NCBI RefSeq assembly: GCF_014489115.1 | Contig: NZ_JACTAH010000001.1 | Location: 1,922,001 to 1,986,000 of the forward strand | Direction: 5' to 3' | Origin: Thauera sedimentorum | GTDB taxonomy: Bacteria > Pseudomonadota > Gammaproteobacteria > Burkholderiales > Rhodocyclaceae | Length of the DNA stretch: 64,000 bases | Shown: positions 62,261 to 64,000 of the stretch, piece by piece | How positions within the stretch are numbered: position 1 is the stretch's first letter | How the letters are laid out: each line of letters opens with the position of its first letter | Program-made: the position numbers and the translations under genes | The notes under the pieces: generated by a model | Seen by the model: the letters and a program-made list of their open reading frames with translations, nothing else | What the model was told of the DNA's origin: nothing | The model's database searches: none

Positions 62261-62638
62261 ATGCAGATCGTTTCGACCGACCGCGCGCCCCAGGCAATCG
62301 GCCCCTATTCCCAGGCCATCGCCAGCGAGGGCTGGCTCCACACCTCGGGCCAGATCCCGCTCACCGCCGCCGGCGAGAAAGTTGCCGGCGACATCGCCAC
62401 GCAGACCGAGCAGGTCTTCGACAACCTCGAGGCGGTGCTCGCCGCCGGCGGCGCCGCGCTCGCGCAGGTGGTCTCGGTGAACGTCTACATGACCGATCTC
62501 GGCGAGTTCGCGCAGATGAACGAGGTGTTCGCGCGCCGCTTCGGCGGACACCGCCCGGCCCGCTCCACCGTGCAGGTGGCGGCCCTGCCCACCGGCGCCC
62601 GCGTCGAGATCGCCGCCGTCGCCCGCCTCATTCGCTGA
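62261..62638 (+). CDS. ridA: RidA-family 2-iminopropanoate deaminase
   Basis: 125 aa. RidA signature: [58 protein letters not shown] with the conserved Arg. Hydrolyses reactive imines, such as those made by the D-amino acid dehydrogenase encoded just upstream, to keto acids and ammonia. AAAGGAGG lies ahead of ATG 62261. Confidence 0.93.
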   Translation: MQIVSTDRAPQAIGPYSQAIASEGWLHTSGQIPLTAAGEKVAGDIATQTEQVFDNLEAVLAAGGAALAQVVSVNVYMTDLGEFAQMNEVFARRFGGHRPARSTVQVAALPTGARVEIAAVARLIR

Positions 62639-62688
62639 CCACCCGGCTTGTGCGCAAGCCCTGATCACCACAATAACGGAGACAACTC

Positions 62689-64000
62689 ATGGAAGCACTC
62701 ACCCAGCTGGTGACCGCGATCAACGACCTCGTGTGGGGGCCGCCGATGCTGGTGCTGATCCTCGGCACCGGCCTGTTCCTGCAGCTGCGCCTCAAGCTGA
62801 TGCCGATCTTCAGGATCGGCACCGGCTTCGCCATGGTGTGGCGCGGCCGCCACCCGGGCGCCGGCGCCCAGGGCGAGATCAGCCCCTATGCCGCGCTGAT
62901 GACCGCGCTCGCCGCCACCGTCGGCACCGGCAACATCGCCGGCGTGGCCACCGCGATCGCACTGGGCGGGCCGGGCGCGCTGTTCTGGATGTGGATGACC
63001 GCGCTGGTCGGCATGGCCACCAAGTACGTCGAGGTGGTGCTCGCGGTGCACTACCGCGAGAAGGACGAGAACGGTGAGTTCATCGGCGGGCCGATGTACG
63101 CGATCAAGAACGGGCTGGGCCGCCATTGGCACTGGCTGGGCCTGGCGTTCGCGCTGTTCGGCGGGCTGGCCGGCTTCGGCATCGGCAACATGGTGCAGGC
63201 CAACAGCGTCGCCGAGGTGATGAACGCCAACTTCGGCGTGGACCACTGGGTGTCGGGCATCGTCATGACCGTGCTCACCGGCTTCGTGCTGCTGGGCGGC
63301 ATCAAGCGCATCGGCGCGGTGGCCGAGAAGCTGGTGCCCTTCATGTGTGTCGCCTACATCGCGGTCTCGCTGACGGTGCTCCTGCTCAACGCCGGGCACA
63401 TTCCCGCGGCCTTCGCGCTGGTCTTCGACTACGCCTTCAGCCCGGCCGCGGCCACCGGCGGCTTTGCCGGCGCGGCGGTGATGATGGCGATCCGCTACGG
63501 CGTCGCGCGCGGCATCTTCTCCAACGAAGCCGGCCTGGGCACCGCGGGCATCGCCCAGGCGGCCGGCAAGTCGGCCAATGCGGTCGAGTCCGGCCTGATC
63601 GGCATGATGGGCACCTTCATCGACACCATCCTGGTGTGCACGATGACCGGCCTGGTGCTGATCGTGACCGGGGTATGGAACTCCGGGGTGACCGGCGCGG
63701 CGCTCTCCTCCAGCGCCTTCGCCGCGGGCCTGCCGGCCGGTGGCGCGCAGTTCCTCGCCGTCGCCCTTGCGGTGTTCGCCTACACCACCATCCTCGGCTG
63801 GGCCTACTACGGCGAGAAGTGCTGGGAGTACCTGTTCGGCGCGCGCATCCTGAAGCCCTACCGCCTGTTGTGGACCGCCTTCGTGCTGGTCGGCGCGCTC
63901 ACCCACCTCGACTTCGTGTGGCTGGTGGCCGATACGCTCAACGCGCTGATGGCGATCCCCAACCTGGTGTCCCTGCTGCTGCTCTCGCCGGTGGTCGCCA
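62689..64000 (+). CDS. Alanine/glycine:cation symporter (AGCS family), 3' end beyond the window
   Basis: 437 codons seen of an expected 450-550. Multi-span; AGCS motifs include [52 protein letters not shown] and [20 protein letters not shown]. Imports alanine or glycine with Na+ or H+. The dadA-ridA context suggests uptake of D- or L-alanine. The open frame runs off the right edge. Confidence 0.92.
   Translation, partial: MEALTQLVTAINDLVWGPPMLVLILGTGLFLQLRLKLMPIFRIGTGFAMVWRGRHPGAGAQGEISPYAALMTALAATVGTGNIAGVATAIALGGPGALFWMWMTALVGMATKYVEVVLAVHYREKDENGEFIGGPMYAIKNGLGRHWHWLGLAFALFGGLAGFGIGNMVQANSVAEVMNANFGVDHWVSGIVMTVLTGFVLLGGIKRIGAVAEKLVPFMCVAYIAVSLTVLLLNAGHIPAAFALVFDYAFSPAAATGGFAGAAVMMAIRYGVARGIFSNEAGLGTAGIAQAAGKSANAVESGLIGMMGTFIDTILVCTMTGLVLIVTGVWNSGVTGAALSSSAFAAGLPAGGAQFLAVALAVFAYTTILGWAYYGEKCWEYLFGARILKPYRLLWTAFVLVGALTHLDFVWLVADTLNALMAIPNLVSLLLLSPVVA

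Overview
The window is high-GC proteobacterial chromosome. Gene content fits a betaproteobacterium of the Rhodocyclales (Thauera / Azoarcus / Aromatoleum type): an aerobic gentisate pathway beside a TRAP transporter, an rnfABCDGE-nth operon, a sigma-54-type nifV (homocitrate synthase, pointing to nitrogen fixation), di-haem cytochrome c peroxidase, small c-type cytochromes, and scattered REP-like palindromes. The assignment rests on gene content and base composition only. No rRNA, tRNA or CRISPR array was found.

Layout. (1) 1-1399: the N-terminal part of an OsmC-YcaO fusion protein that runs off the left edge. (2) About 1400-5830: an AT-richer accessory block with a stand-alone TIR-like protein (TTG start, strong Shine-Dalgarno), a small HARP-like/Cys-cluster protein just downstream, and a coiled-coil membrane protein. 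The gaps hold degenerate non-coding repeat fragments. (3) 5828-8145: small hypothetical, DUF1223 protein, exported msrB-msrA. (4) 8142-8445: three tandem REP units. (5) 8455-15610 (minus): probable eight-gene operon of gentisate dioxygenase, fumarylpyruvate hydrolase, 3-hydroxybenzoate 6-hydroxylase, maleylpyruvate isomerase, DctPQM TRAP transporter and a hemerythrin, with a divergent LysR regulator. (6) 16980-19827: Rcp-type receiver, receiver-GGDEF and CHASE3 histidine kinase in overlapping frames. (7) 20094-23195: PEBP protein, YceI lipoprotein, a 270-bp cloverleaf inverted-repeat element, PhnA, cytochrome c peroxidase. (8) 23329-31360: divergent iron ABC transporter genes, the N-degron transferases aat and bpt, a UvrD-like helicase, pyrD. 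(9) 31451-37920: rnfABCDGE, nth, DUF1841. (10) 38364-46693: LemA, M48 protease, two cytochromes c, a GDT1-type manganese exporter behind a yybP-ykoY riboswitch, MoxR/VWA pair, HD-GYP phosphodiesterase, di-iron MBL-fold protein. (11) 46912-53925: MarR, ClC, a TPR receiver plus minimal kinase, phhB, wrbA, YbaK, GST. (12) 54022-59086: nifV with its sigma-54 promoter, two phosphoribosyltransferases divergent from pncA-pncB. (13) 59169-64000: a TyrR/PhhR-type regulator divergent from dadA-ridA-AGCS transporter, with a sigma-54 promoter and TyrR-like boxes between them.

Most genes sit in short operons with 4-nt ATGA/GTGA overlaps (msrB-msrA, dctQ-dctM, rnfB-rnfC, rnfD-rnfG, fbpC-aat, pncA-pncB, the signalling pairs). 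The points most worth a second look are the TIR-like/HARP-Cys gene pair, the cloverleaf mobile-element candidate, the aromatic-acid operon that includes its own TRAP transporter and hemerythrin, the receiver-TPR/minimal kinase pair, and the two sigma-54-linked loci.
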